Source of the DNA: Clostridium brassicae
GTDB lineage: Bacteria; Bacillota; Clostridia; Clostridiales; Clostridiaceae
Direction of reading: 5' to 3'
DNA length: 64,000 bases
Assembly: GCF_026738875.1 (NCBI RefSeq)
Contig: NZ_JAPQFJ010000009.1
Location: 103,692 to 167,691 of the forward strand
Shown here: in pieces, positions 1 through 8,390 of the stretch
Numbering within the stretch: the stretch's first letter is position 1
How the letters are laid out: the number at the start of each line of letters is the position of its first letter
Notes under the pieces: generated by a model
Told to the model about the DNA's origin: nothing
The model's database searches: none
Seen by the model: the letters and a program-made list of their open reading frames with translations, nothing else
Position numbers and translations under genes: made by a program

Positions 1-234
1 AGCTTCATTTAAAACTTCACTTGTGAGTAAATCAGCACAATACTCAACAATAAATAAAAACAAATTTTTTTTGCTCCCAAAATAGTGAAATAGACTGCCT
101 TTAGCAATGCCTGCATTTTCTGCTATTATATCAGTAGAAGCGTTATCAAATCCCTTATCCCCAAATTCATTTATTGCTGAATTAATTATATTTTTTTGTT
201 TTTCTTCCGATACTTTGTTAAATCTAATTGTCAT
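1..234 (-). CDS. TetR family transcriptional regulator (C-terminus cut by window edge)
   Basis: The reverse strand reads from an ATG at 234 through 78 codons to the window edge without a stop. The sequence is a TetR-type N-terminal DNA-binding domain: an opening like TIRFNKVSEEKQKNI, then a helix-turn-helix with the family hallmark GIAKGSLFHYFGSKKNL. The ligand-binding part lies outside the window. It is transcribed in the same direction as the ABC transporter genes upstream of it (permease at 298-1110, only 63 bp away), so it is probably the last gene of that operon. The palindromic operator at 2936-2998 is its likely target, which would make the operon autoregulated. The family call is firm. 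The inducer is unknown. Confidence 0.88.
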   Translation of the reverse strand, partial: MTIRFNKVSEEKQKNIINSAINEFGDKGFDNASTDIIAENAGIAKGSLFHYFGSKKNLFLFIVEYCADLLTSEVLNEA

Positions 235-297
235 AATATAGCTCCTTTAAATTACATATACTAATTATAATTCCCAATATAAGTATATTATGAATTA

Positions 298-1110
298 CTA
301 TAATTTTAAATCCTTATTTTTATATTTATAAAAAGTAAATACTATTGAAATAATAATTACAATTAGTGATATTATTATATAGCTCATGTCAATAACTCCT
401 TTTGATCTTAATAATTCATTTGGCATCACATATTGTACAGGAGATAGATATTTCATCCATTCAAGTTTTTCAATTATAGTTGAAAAAATACCCAATAAAT
501 ATGAAGTGAAAAAAATACCTAAAGCTGTTGGTGTTGCAAGACTTACTTTGGAAATAATAGCAGATAATGCAAAACCTATAGACCAAAATATAAATTGAGC
601 TAAAAACATTCCTTTATACATAAAAACAAGTTGAGAAATGTACTCATATCCTTCTTTCTTAAATATATGAAAAAATAGCATGGTTACAAGAAAAATAATT
701 ATATTAAATATATAAAGAATTGTAAAAGTAGAAAGCATTTTTACCATTACAATTTTAACTCTTGAAATAGGTTGAGCATATAAAAATTCTATAGTTCCCT
801 CGCTTTCTTCTTTAATAAGAGAGTTAATTCCCAAAATAGCAGCATATATACAATTTCCTATTAAAATATATTGAGCGCAATATGCAAAGTATTGAAGTAA
901 ATCTGAAAAATCAACTGCGTTCTCTAGTCCAAAAGATTTTCGCATAGCTTCAGGAATAGCATCAATTTTTGTCTTAACTATTTCACTCATACCACTAGTG
1001 GACATAGAAGGAAACATAGACATAAATAATGTAATTATGCCCGCCATGATAATAGTCCAAATAATTAAGCTTTTTAACATGTTTTTTAGTTCAACTTTAT
1101 ACATATTCAT
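298..1110 (-). CDS. ABC-2 type transporter permease
   Basis: A 270-residue membrane protein with about six hydrophobic segments: one near the N-terminus, then a large outside loop, then five clustered segments. It contains the ABC-2 permease signature region IKEESEGTIEFLYAQPISR, where the cytoplasmic helix contacts the ATPase. The open frame extends upstream to 1131, but an AGGAGG at 1120-1125 lies 9 nt before the ATG at 1110, so that ATG is the chosen start. The stop of the ATPase gene (1112) is one base away, so the two are translationally coupled. With the ATPase it should form an exporter of the drug/bacteriocin type. The substrate cannot be read from the sequence. Confidence 0.88.
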   Translation of the reverse strand: MNMYKVELKNMLKSLIIWTIIMAGIITLFMSMFPSMSTSGMSEIVKTKIDAIPEAMRKSFGLENAVDFSDLLQYFAYCAQYILIGNCIYAAILGINSLIKEESEGTIEFLYAQPISRVKIVMVKMLSTFTILYIFNIIIFLVTMLFFHIFKKEGYEYISQLVFMYKGMFLAQFIFWSIGFALSAIISKVSLATPTALGIFFTSYLLGIFSTIIEKLEWMKYLSPVQYVMPNELLRSKGVIDMSYIIISLIVIIISIVFTFYKYKNKDLKL

Positions 1111-1111
1111 A

Positions 1112-1996
1112 CTAGTTATCCTCCTTTTCATAATAACTCATAAATGTATCTTCTAATGCAGGCTCTTCTATTTTAAGTTCTTTTAAATTAATTTCTTTAA
1201 TTTTTTTAACAAGTTCATTAATATCTCCATCAAACAAAAATGATGTTTTATTTTCTTCTTTTCTTATCATTGAAATAAGTTTATTGTTCAATAAATCATT
1301 TAAATTTTCTTCACTTCTAATTGTAACTTTTACAACATTATTGCCTAGAAGTTCATCTATCTTTTTAACTTCAATAAGTTTTCCTTCTCTTATGATAGCT
1401 GCTTTATGGCAAAACTTTTGAACTTCTACTAGGTTATGTGATGAAAAGAATATAGTTGTTCCATTTTTATTTTCTTCTACTAATAGATTAAATAATTTTT
1501 TTTGCATTAAGGGGTCTAAGCCATTGGTAGGTTCATCTAATATCAGAAGCTTCGGTTTATTTAACAATGCTTGAATTATAGCTATTTTCTTTTTATTTCC
1601 CAATGAAAGTTCTCCTACCATTTTATTTCTATCTACTTCAAACATTTCACATAATTTTTCTAGTCTTTCAGTATCTTTTTCTTTCTTAAAGCTTTGGGCA
1701 TAGTTTAAAATTTCACTAACCTTCATATTCTTATAATAGTTTACTTCACTAGGTACAAAACCTAAATCTTCTTTAATGAGTTTACTTTCTTTTATACAAT
1801 CCTTACCAAAAATCTTCGCACTACCAGAACTAGGATAAATAAAATTTAAAAGTAATCTTATGGTTGTAGATTTCCCTGCACCATTAGGTCCTATAAATCC
1901 ATAAAATTCACCTTCATTAATACTTAAGTTTATATTTTCTACTCCTCTATTTTTACCATAAGTTTTGGTTAAGTTATTAGTTTCAATTGCAAACAT
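1112..1996 (-). CDS. ABC transporter ATP-binding protein
   Basis: A 294-residue ATPase of the ABC-2 drug-export class. Motifs in order are Walker A GPNGAGKST, signature LSLGNKKK (a variant of LSGGQ), Walker B LLILDEPTNGLDP and the H-loop SSHN, followed by a C-terminal domain of about 80 residues typical of this class. A GTG in frame at 2005 overlaps the ribosome site, so the start is set at the ATG at 1996, 8 nt after AGGAG. It powers the permease encoded directly downstream. The position of the pair between a hydrolase and a TetR gene suggests an inducible efflux or self-protection operon, but this is inference. Confidence 0.92.
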   Translation of the reverse strand: MFAIETNNLTKTYGKNRGVENINLSINEGEFYGFIGPNGAGKSTTIRLLLNFIYPSSGSAKIFGKDCIKESKLIKEDLGFVPSEVNYYKNMKVSEILNYAQSFKKEKDTERLEKLCEMFEVDRNKMVGELSLGNKKKIAIIQALLNKPKLLILDEPTNGLDPLMQKKLFNLLVEENKNGTTIFFSSHNLVEVQKFCHKAAIIREGKLIEVKKIDELLGNNVVKVTIRSEENLNDLLNNKLISMIRKEENKTSFLFDGDINELVKKIKEINLKELKIEEPALEDTFMSYYEKEDN

Positions 1997-2059
1997 TTTA
2001 TTCACTCCTATCTAAGGTATATTTAATAACCTATATATTGCAATAGTGTTAATAGTATA

Positions 2060-2812
2060 TTAATTATTATTTACAAGGAACTGTTGTAATAAATCAATGT
2101 ATTTATTGGGATAGAGTAAACTAATTTCTCCATGACCACTTTTTTCAATGATTTTTAAAAAGCTACCTTTAATAGTATTGTGTAGTAAATTTGCAGACTT
2201 TTTCATTATTGATAATTCGTTTTCTCCAACTAATATTAATGTTTTTGATTTTGTATTACATATTGTTGAGGGCAGTGAATAATTTCCATTACTTTTTGCA
2301 ATATTAATTAGTGATTCTTTTGTCATTCGTGAACTGTCCTTATAATAGGTTTCAAATAATTCATCAGGTACGTTTAATGTTTTAGCCTGTAATTTTGAGT
2401 ACCATGGTTTTTTTATCATTCCATAGAAAAGATTGTACATTGGAACAGTTAGTGCAACAGTCATTTTCATAGGATAAACCAAAGCACTTTCTATAACAGC
2501 ATTTTCTGAAATATCATATTCTTTTGATAGTATCTCAACAACTATTTGAGCGCCAATAGAAAGGCCACAGATTGCAAGAACTTTTCCGTTGTGATTTTCT
2601 TTTATATATTTAATTACATCATTAGCTGATTTTTGTATACTTATAAAAGTTGTATCCCAGCCATCACCATGTCCATCTATAATAGGTGTAACTACGCAAT
2701 AATCATTTTGTAATGCCTCAATTTGTGATTTCCATGACCACCATGACAATCCACCTCCATGAATAAGAACAATAACTGGCATGTTTTTATTACCGAATTC
2801 CTTAAATATCAT
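2060..2812 (-). CDS. alpha/beta-hydrolase
   Basis: A 250-residue alpha/beta-hydrolase fold protein. The oxyanion-side HGGG motif is near residue 19, the nucleophile elbow is GLSIG (serine around residue 94), and the catalytic histidine sits in SGHGE near the C-terminus. No signal peptide is visible, so it is probably cytoplasmic. The ribosome site GGAGGG lies just upstream of the ATG. It is the first gene of the leftward operon that continues with the ABC exporter and TetR regulator, and the promoter with its operator lies about 150 bp upstream. It could be an esterase or lipase that modifies the compound sensed by the regulator. The substrate is unknown. Confidence 0.85.
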   Translation of the reverse strand: MIFKEFGNKNMPVIVLIHGGGLSWWSWKSQIEALQNDYCVVTPIIDGHGDGWDTTFISIQKSANDVIKYIKENHNGKVLAICGLSIGAQIVVEILSKEYDISENAVIESALVYPMKMTVALTVPMYNLFYGMIKKPWYSKLQAKTLNVPDELFETYYKDSSRMTKESLINIAKSNGNYSLPSTICNTKSKTLILVGENELSIMKKSANLLHNTIKGSFLKIIEKSGHGEISLLYPNKYIDLLQQFLVNNN

Positions 2813-2935
2813 ATTTTTCCCTCCATTCCATAATTGGATAGATTAAGTGAACAGAAACTACTTCAAATTTTAATAAGTGTGGTTTATTCGTATCTTAATC
2901 ATAATACAACCTCCAAGTATACATATATTAATTAA

Positions 2936-2998
2936 GTTTATAATTATATTGACTTACTAGTCAATATAATTATAAACCAGTACTGACTAGTAAGTCAA
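2936..2998 (-). promoter_or_regulatory. TetR-type double operator overlapping a leftward promoter
   Basis: Two copies of the palindromic core TGACTTACTAGTCA are present, at 2950-2963 and, inverted, at 2984-2997, with centres 34 bp apart. The first copy sits in a larger inverted repeat with 19-nt arms (2936-2954 and 2959-2977) around a 4-nt spacer. On the minus strand a -35 box TTGACT (2993-2998) and a -10 box TATAAT (2969-2974) are separated by 18 bp, so a bound repressor would cover the promoter. The core resembles known TetR-family operators. The hydrolase-ABC-TetR operon starts downstream. Confidence 0.75.
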
Positions 2999-3300
2999 TG
3001 TTGATTTATAACTTTAATGTTAGCATTTGTAATTATAATTTAATTAGTTAATGTAATTTTCTAGGCAATGAACAATGAACGTATATATATGCGTGCATTT
3101 GAGAAGATGTTTCATTTCATTAATTGACAAAATATTAAAACTAATTATAATTAAAGAAAAGGACACAAGCCATTTATTTCCTAAAAATAGATTTTAATGA
3201 CAAATGATTATTATATGGTGGAATTTTTACTTAATTGAAATTATAAAAAAGTTTTTTATTAGTATAATAAAGAGACGAGTTATGATTAGGAGGTGATAAT

Positions 3301-3495
3301 ATGATAGTTAATGGTAAAGAAGTGGAGTTTAAGCCAGGAATGACTGTAGAAGATCTTCTTAGAGGATATCATTTACATGCATGCAGAGTTTATGTGGAAG
3401 TAAATTCAAAAGTAGTTACAAAGGAACATTATAGAGAAGTTCTTCTTAGTGAGGATGATAAAATTCAAGTTACAGCATTTATAGGTGGAGGCTGA
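3301..3495 (+). CDS. thiS: sulfur carrier protein ThiS (first copy)
   Basis: A 64-residue ubiquitin-fold sulfur carrier with the obligatory C-terminal GlyGly (ending FIGGG), which is adenylated by ThiF and then thiocarboxylated to donate sulfur for the thiazole of thiamine. The start has a strong AGGAGGTGATAAT ribosome site. It lies upstream of the TPP riboswitch, so unlike the second copy at 4490 it is outside the control of that switch unless another element acts. It shares roughly half its residues with the second copy, including the N-terminal MIVNGK and the C-terminal end. Confidence 0.92.
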   Translation: MIVNGKEVEFKPGMTVEDLLRGYHLHACRVYVEVNSKVVTKEHYREVLLSEDDKIQVTAFIGGG

Positions 3496-3567
3496 TATTA
3501 CAACTGATACCTTTACAAATATATAATATAGAGTTATAATATAAAAGTAAAATTTAAAAATGAATAA

Positions 3568-3662
3568 TTTGCTAGGAGTGCCTTATGGCTGAGATCGATT
3601 TATATCGGAATCCTTTGAACCTGAAATAATTAGTATTATCGTAGGAAAGCAGTGTTAAATAA
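3568..3662 (+). promoter_or_regulatory. TPP (THI-box) riboswitch
   Basis: The conserved TPP aptamer blocks are present in order: a GGAGTGCC strand at about 3575, GGCTGAGA at 3587-3594, CCTTTGAACCTGA at 3612-3624, and GTAGGAAAGCA at 3641-3651. Thiamine pyrophosphate binding is known to cause early termination in this family, and a strong hairpin with a T-run follows at 3722. It should control the tenI-like gene, the second thiS, thiF and possibly thiGH. Confidence 0.95.
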
Positions 3663-3721
3663 TTATGATATAACATTATAATGCTTTATTGTTATTATAA
3701 TTATTATGAATGTATACAGCA

Positions 3722-3754
3722 AAGCTTACCTTCGGGTAAGCTTTTTAATTTTTT
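3722..3754 (+). terminator. riboswitch terminator hairpin
   Basis: A perfect 9-bp stem AAGCTTACC / GGTAAGCTT around a TTCG tetraloop (3722-3743) is followed by a T-rich tail. It lies between the TPP aptamer and the tenI-like start at 3794, so it is the likely expression platform. Confidence 0.88.
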
Positions 3755-3793
3755 AAATATAATAAATTTTTAAAATTATATGAGGAGAATAAA

Positions 3794-4402
3794 ATGCTTT
3801 ATCTTATTACAAATAGGAGAATTATAAAACAAAGTGATATCTATGGAATTGTAGAAGAAGCTGTGAAAGGTGGAGTGGATAGAATTATTTTAAGAGAAAA
3901 AGACTTAGGATTCCAAGAATTATTAGAGATGGCAGAGAGAATTAAAGAAATTATAAAAAATAAAGATGTTAAGTTAATTATTAATGGAAATATAGAAGTA
4001 GCGAGAAAGCTTGGCGCTGAAGGGGTTCATGTAGGCTTTGAAAGTTTTATGAAAGAAAAATATAGGTTTGATGGCTTGATTGGAGTATCTGTTCACACTG
4101 TAAAAGAAGCTGTTATGGCAGAAGAAAATGGAGCTGATTATGTACTTGCAGGGCATGTATACGAAACAGATTGTAAAAAAGGGTTAAAACCGAGAGGAAC
4201 AGATTTTATCAAAAGTATTACGTCTAAAGTAAATATACCTGTAATAGCGCTAGGTGGAATAAATGAAACAAATTTAAAATTAGTTGTATTATCGGGTGCT
4301 TATGGAATTGCAGTTATGTCATATATCATGAGTTCTAAAAAGCCTTATAATTCCACTAAAGTATTAAAAACAGAATTGAATAAAGCTAAATTAGATAGTT
4401 AG
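3794..4402 (+). CDS. tenI: ThiE/TenI family protein, probably thiazole tautomerase TenI
   Basis: A 202-residue TIM-barrel protein of the thiamine phosphate synthase superfamily: ILREKD near residue 34, a GAEGVHVG loop, IGVSVHT, then GHVYETDCKKGLKPRG and a phosphate-binding ALGGIN near the end. True ThiE enzymes usually have GPxxPTxTK at the last-but-one site. The DCKKG version seen here is typical of TenI, which isomerises the thiazole carboxylate phosphate made by ThiG. The neighbours thiS, thiF, thiG and thiH are all thiazole-branch genes, which favours TenI, but a ThiE role cannot be excluded. The start has a GAGGAG ribosome site and follows the riboswitch terminator. Confidence 0.82.
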   Translation: MLYLITNRRIIKQSDIYGIVEEAVKGGVDRIILREKDLGFQELLEMAERIKEIIKNKDVKLIINGNIEVARKLGAEGVHVGFESFMKEKYRFDGLIGVSVHTVKEAVMAEENGADYVLAGHVYETDCKKGLKPRGTDFIKSITSKVNIPVIALGGINETNLKLVVLSGAYGIAVMSYIMSSKKPYNSTKVLKTELNKAKLDS

Positions 4403-4489
4403 TTAAGAATATTTTTAATTAATAAAATATTAATAAAAGATGGAATATTCATAAAATATAAAATTTGATTTAATTAAGGAGGTGAGAAA

Positions 4490-4684
4490 ATGATAGTTAA
4501 TGGTAAAAATGAAGATATTAAATCAGGAATAACAGTTGAACATCTTCTTAAAGAATTTGATTTAAGTCTAGACAAAGTTGTAGTAGAAGTTAATTTTAAG
4601 ATAATTTTAAAAGAAAATTATAAAGAAACACTACTTAATGAGAAAGATAGAATTGAAATTATAAGTTTTGTAGGTGGTGGATGA
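4490..4684 (+). CDS. thiS: sulfur carrier protein ThiS (second copy)
   Basis: A 64-residue ThiS-like carrier ending in FVGGG, with an AGGAGGTGAG ribosome site. It is under the TPP riboswitch and its stop codon lies 4 nt before the thiF start, so it is probably the carrier partner of that ThiF. It differs from the first copy mainly in the central 30 residues. No truncation is visible. Confidence 0.92.
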   Translation: MIVNGKNEDIKSGITVEHLLKEFDLSLDKVVVEVNFKIILKENYKETLLNEKDRIEIISFVGGG

Positions 4685-4688
4685 TGTA

Positions 4689-5495
4689 ATGAAAATATTT
4701 GTAAATGAAAAACAGTTAGAATTAGAGAATGGCATTACAGCTTATGAAGTTAGAGATAATATTAAAAAAAATGCAGATATAGTAATTTTAAATGGGTTTC
4801 CAATAGAAAAAGATTATATTTTAAGAGAAGGTGATAAGTTAGCTTTAATAAAAAAAGGAGAAGCTCCTACTAAAGAGGAATTAGAATTTCTTCTATTCTC
4901 ACGTCATACTCCAAAAGTTCATGAAAAAGTAAAAAAAGCTTCAGTAGGTATTGCAGGCTTAGGTGGGCTTGGATCTAATGTGGCTATATCTCTTGCAAGA
5001 ATAGGTATAGGTAAATTAGTTTTAGTAGATTTTGATGTAGTTGAACCTAGTAATCTAAATAGGCAGCAATATCTAATAAAGCATTTAGGAATGAATAAAA
5101 CAGAGGCCATAAAAGAGACTATATCAGAAATTAATCCTTTTATAGAAGTAGAGACTAAAAATGAATATATAAAAGAAGATAATGTTTTACAAATTTTTAA
5201 AGAGGTAGATATTATTGTGGAAGCTTTTGATAATGCAGAATCTAAGGCAGTTTTAGTTAATACTGTGTTGAGTAAAGAAAAAAATAAATTTGTAGTAGCT
5301 GCTTCAGGTATGGCTGGATATTTTTCTAATAATATAATAAAAACAAAAAAGATCAATGAAAGATTTTATTTAATTGGTGATGAAACTTATGAGGCAAAGG
5401 TAGGATGTGGACTTATGGCACCAAGAGTTGCTATTGCAGCTAATCATCAAGCCAATACTGTTCTAAGAATAATTATGGATGAAAAAGAAGTATAG
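4689..5495 (+). CDS. thiF: ThiS adenylyltransferase ThiF with N-terminal ThiS-like domain
   Basis: A 268-residue E1-like enzyme that adenylates the ThiS C-terminus. Residues 1-60 form an extra ThiS-like domain (starts MKIFVN, contains EGDKLALIKKG) that lacks the terminal GlyGly, so it cannot carry sulfur. The Rossmann part has GxGxxG as GLGGLGSN, then VDFDVVEPSNLNRQQY, the usual nucleotide and Mg contact region. The zinc-binding cysteine pairs of long ThiF/MoeB proteins are absent, as in the short clostridial ThiF type. An in-frame GTG at 4674 overlaps thiS. The ATG at 4689 was preferred because it begins the fold and lies after AGGTGG. Confidence 0.9.
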   Translation: MKIFVNEKQLELENGITAYEVRDNIKKNADIVILNGFPIEKDYILREGDKLALIKKGEAPTKEELEFLLFSRHTPKVHEKVKKASVGIAGLGGLGSNVAISLARIGIGKLVLVDFDVVEPSNLNRQQYLIKHLGMNKTEAIKETISEINPFIEVETKNEYIKEDNVLQIFKEVDIIVEAFDNAESKAVLVNTVLSKEKNKFVVAASGMAGYFSNNIIKTKKINERFYLIGDETYEAKVGCGLMAPRVAIAANHQANTVLRIIMDEKEV

Positions 5496-5549
5496 GAGTA
5501 AATCTATTTCTAGGTTTAGATGAAATATTAATATTATAATAAGTTTTTA

Positions 5550-5790
5550 TTTATATAAATACGAAAACTTTATTTATCCGATATCTAATCAGCCTAATAT
5601 CCCCATTTTCTTTAAAGTGGGAGTAAGCCATGGCACGATCATGGATTGGATAACGGTTTCCTTTAAGGGATAACGAATTCTAAGAAGTAAAGCTCCTAAG
5701 AATTCTGTTAATGATTTTCAGAGGGAGCAAAAAATTCATTTGGAATCAAGAATTCTATTTACGTTTTACTATAAATTATTAAATAAAAGA
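5550..5790 (+). other. structured intergenic leader upstream of thiG, identity unknown
   Basis: This 325-bp gap between thiF and thiG has no gene but is clearly richer in G+C and in secondary structure than other spacers here. Visible pairings are TTATCC near 5574 with GGATAA at 5648, CCCCA with TGGG (about 5601-5621), CCATG with CATGG (5628-5644), and GCTCC with GGGAGC (about 5692-5728) enclosing TCTG/CAGA. GGATAACG occurs twice and GAATTCT three times, so alternative pairings are possible. I do not recognise a known riboswitch class. A cis-acting leader of thiGH is plausible. Confidence 0.5.
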
Positions 5791-5835
5791 ATAGGTGTTT
5801 TATTTTAAAAAAAGAGGTATATGGGAGGAAAAATA

Positions 5836-6612
5836 ATGGATACTTTAAAAATAGGTGGAATAGAATTAAAAAACAGATTGTTTATTGGAACAGGTAAGTT
5901 TTCAGATAAAAAAATGCTTACAAGGGTTATAGAAAGATCAGAGTCTCAAGTTATAACTATGGCTCTAAGAAGAGTTGATATAACGGCTAAAGAAGAAAAT
6001 GTTTTAGAATATATACCAAAGGATAGAATTCTTCTTCCTAACACTTCAGGTGCAAGAAATGCTGAAGAAGCTGTTAGAATAGCAAGACTTGCAAAAGCTA
6101 GTGGATGTGGCAATTGGATAAAAATAGAGGTCATATCAGATAATAAGTACTTACTTCCAGATAACATGGAAACTATTAAAGCAACAGAGATATTAGTTAA
6201 AGAGGGATTCATCGTATTACCTTATATGAATCCAGACTTGATGGATGCTAAAAGATTAGTGAATGTTGGAGCAGCAGCAGTTATGCCTCTTGGAGCACCA
6301 ATAGGAACTAACAGGGGCATAAGAACTAAGGAAATAGTCCAAATTTTAATTGATGAGATAGAAATTCCTATAGTTGTTGACGCAGGAATAGGAAAGCCAT
6401 CAGAGGCAGCAGAAGCTATGGAAATGGGAGCATCAGCAGTATTAGTAAATACAGCAATAGCCACTGCAGGAGATCCTGTTAAAATGGCAGAGGCTTTTAA
6501 TTTAGCAGTAAAGAGTGGAAGAATGGCTTTTAATTCAAAAGCAGGAGCAGTTAGAAAATATGCTAGTGCATCTTCACCTTTAACAGGATTCTTAAATGAA
6601 GGGGAGGCATAA
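5836..6612 (+). CDS. thiG: thiazole synthase ThiG
   Basis: A 258-residue TIM barrel that makes the thiazole phosphate carboxylate from deoxyxylulose phosphate, ThiS thiocarboxylate and dehydroglycine. The N-terminal [20 protein letters not shown], the [18 protein letters not shown] segment, the IKIEV segment carrying the Schiff-base lysine, and the phosphate loop [13 protein letters not shown] with [11 protein letters not shown] are all present. An ATG at 5821 is in frame, but GGGAGG lies between it and the ATG at 5836, so the latter is the start. The stop is 2 nt before thiH. Confidence 0.96.
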   Translation: MDTLKIGGIELKNRLFIGTGKFSDKKMLTRVIERSESQVITMALRRVDITAKEENVLEYIPKDRILLPNTSGARNAEEAVRIARLAKASGCGNWIKIEVISDNKYLLPDNMETIKATEILVKEGFIVLPYMNPDLMDAKRLVNVGAAAVMPLGAPIGTNRGIRTKEIVQILIDEIEIPIVVDAGIGKPSEAAEAMEMGASAVLVNTAIATAGDPVKMAEAFNLAVKSGRMAFNSKAGAVRKYASASSPLTGFLNEGEA

Positions 6613-6614
6613 AA

Positions 6615-7718
6615 GTGAGTTTTTATAATGAATATTTAAAATATAAAGAATTTGATTTTGACGGTTTTTTTAATAATATAAAAGATGAAGATATAACAAG
6701 AATAATAAATAAGAGAAAATTAGATGAGTATGATTTTTTAACTTTATTATCTCCTACAGCAGAAAAATATCTTGAAGAAATAGCAAATAGAGCTAATGAA
6801 AGTACTCTTCAGAATTTCGGGAAAGCGATACTTCTTTTTACCCCATTATATTTAGCGAATTATTGTGTTAATAGATGTGCATATTGTGGCTTTAATTTTG
6901 AAAATAAGATAAAAAGAAAAAAACTTACAATGGAAGAAATAGAAAAAGAAGCTAGAGCTATTCGTGAAACAGGAATTAGACATATTTTAATATTAACTGG
7001 TTCTTCAAGAAAAGAAACACCAGTGTCTTACATGATAGATGCTGTAAAAATATTAAGGGATTATTTTGATTCTATCTCTGTAGAAGTATATGCATTAGAA
7101 GAAGAAGAATATAAACAACTTGTTGAAGTTGGTGTAGATGGAATGTCTATGTATCAAGAAGTTTATAATGAACAAATATATGATAAAGTACATATATCTG
7201 GCCCTAAAAAGAAATATAGATTTAGACTAGATGCTCCTGAAAGAGCTTGTAAGGCTAAGATAAGAAATGTTTGTTTAGGTCCTCTTTTAGGATTAGATGA
7301 ATGGAGAAAAGAGTTTTTCTATGGGGTTTTGCATGCTAAATATCTTAGGAATAAATATTCTGATGTAGAAGTAGCAGTAGCTCTTCCAAGAATAAGATCT
7401 CATGCTGGAAGTTTTACGGATATACATGAAGTAAATGATAAGAATATAGTTCAGATGATAATAGCGTGTAGATTGTTTTTACCTAGATGTGGAATAACAA
7501 TGACAACTAGAGAAAAAGCTGAGTTTAAAGATAATTTAATTCCTCTTGGAGTTAATAAAATATCAGCAGGGGTGTGTACAGAAGTAGGGGGGCACGATAT
7601 TAAAGGAGATAGTGATCCTCAATTTGATATAATAGATCCTAGAAGTGTAGATAAAGTAAAAGAAGATTTATTGAAGATAGGTTATCAGCCTGTATTTAAG
7701 GATTGGATGAATTTCTAG
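6615..7718 (+). CDS. thiH: 2-iminoacetate synthase ThiH (radical SAM)
   Basis: A 367-residue radical SAM enzyme that cleaves tyrosine to p-cresol and dehydroglycine for ThiG. The cluster-binding CxxxCxxC is seen as CVNRCAYC around residue 87, and a C-terminal VCTEVGGHD with QFDIIDPRSV is typical of ThiH. It starts with GTG after GGGGAGG and is coupled to thiG. Together with ThiG it forms the anaerobic thiazole pathway, as expected in an obligate anaerobe, where ThiO glycine oxidase would not work. Confidence 0.95.
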   Translation: MSFYNEYLKYKEFDFDGFFNNIKDEDITRIINKRKLDEYDFLTLLSPTAEKYLEEIANRANESTLQNFGKAILLFTPLYLANYCVNRCAYCGFNFENKIKRKKLTMEEIEKEARAIRETGIRHILILTGSSRKETPVSYMIDAVKILRDYFDSISVEVYALEEEEYKQLVEVGVDGMSMYQEVYNEQIYDKVHISGPKKKYRFRLDAPERACKAKIRNVCLGPLLGLDEWRKEFFYGVLHAKYLRNKYSDVEVAVALPRIRSHAGSFTDIHEVNDKNIVQMIIACRLFLPRCGITMTTREKAEFKDNLIPLGVNKISAGVCTEVGGHDIKGDSDPQFDIIDPRSVDKVKEDLLKIGYQPVFKDWMNF

Positions 7719-7721
7719 GCA

Positions 7722-7750
7722 TTGACTGGAAATTTTCTATATTGTATAAT
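7722..7750 (+). promoter_or_regulatory. smpB promoter
   Basis: A textbook vegetative promoter: TTGACT at 7722-7727, a 17-bp spacer and TATAAT at 7745-7750. It begins 3 bp after the thiH stop and lies about 40 bp before the smpB start. Confidence 0.8.
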
Positions 7751-7788
7751 ATATTATTACAATTGATTATAGTAAAGTAGGTGTTAAT

Positions 7789-8259
7789 ATGGCAAAAAAT
7801 AAAAATGGTAATAATACATTAGCACAAAATAGAAAAGCTCACCATGAGTATTTTATAGATGAAGTTTATGAAACAGGGATTGTTCTTGTGGGAACAGAAG
7901 TTAAGTCAATAAGAGCTGGAAAAGCTAACTTAAAGGATAGTTATGCTCAGGTTAGAAATGGAGAAGTTTTTGTTTATAATATGCATATAAGTCCTTATGA
8001 ACAAGGTAATATATTTAACAAAGATCCTTTGAGAGAGAGAAAATTGTTACTTCATAAAGATCAAATAAGTACTCTTCTTGGATATACTTCACAAAAGGGA
8101 TATACTCTTGTACCTATTTCCTTATATCTTAAAAAAGGAAAAGTTAAGATGGCTTTAGGTGTAGCAAGAGGTAAACATAATTATGATAAAAGACATACTA
8201 TAGCAGAAAAAGCTGCTAAAAGAGATATAGATAGACAAATGAAAGAAAGATATAGATAG
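7789..8259 (+). CDS. smpB: SsrA-binding protein SmpB
   Basis: A 156-residue SmpB, the partner that delivers tmRNA to stalled ribosomes. It shows the family core: [38 protein letters not shown], the LLLHKDQI segment and the basic tail [19 protein letters not shown], which ends in the lysine/arginine-rich helix that enters the decoding centre. It has its own promoter and terminator. The gene for tmRNA lies 2 kb downstream, separated by one transporter gene. Confidence 0.97.
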   Translation: MAKNKNGNNTLAQNRKAHHEYFIDEVYETGIVLVGTEVKSIRAGKANLKDSYAQVRNGEVFVYNMHISPYEQGNIFNKDPLRERKLLLHKDQISTLLGYTSQKGYTLVPISLYLKKGKVKMALGVARGKHNYDKRHTIAEKAAKRDIDRQMKERYR

Positions 8260-8282
8260 GCCTGAAAAAGGGCCTTTTTTTA
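8258..8282 (+). terminator. smpB terminator
   Basis: Stem AGGCC / GGCCT with a short A-rich loop followed by seven T residues. It overlaps the smpB stop codon. Confidence 0.85.
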
Positions 8283-8390
8283 TTTAGTAAATGGCAATTT
8301 CACTTGATTTTAAGTTGAATAATATATCACACAGATGTATAACTCTGCATAATCTATAATATACCAATTTATGCGGAGGCAAAGGTTAAT

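Noticed and set aside
386..598. 70-codon plus-strand frame opposite the ABC permease
   Set aside because: It is the antisense shadow of the permease gene with no promoter or ribosome site.
298..2812. Exporter for the NRPS product
   Set aside because: The ABC genes are 9 kb away in a separate, oppositely oriented operon with a TetR gene. Nothing in the sequence ties them to the peptide.
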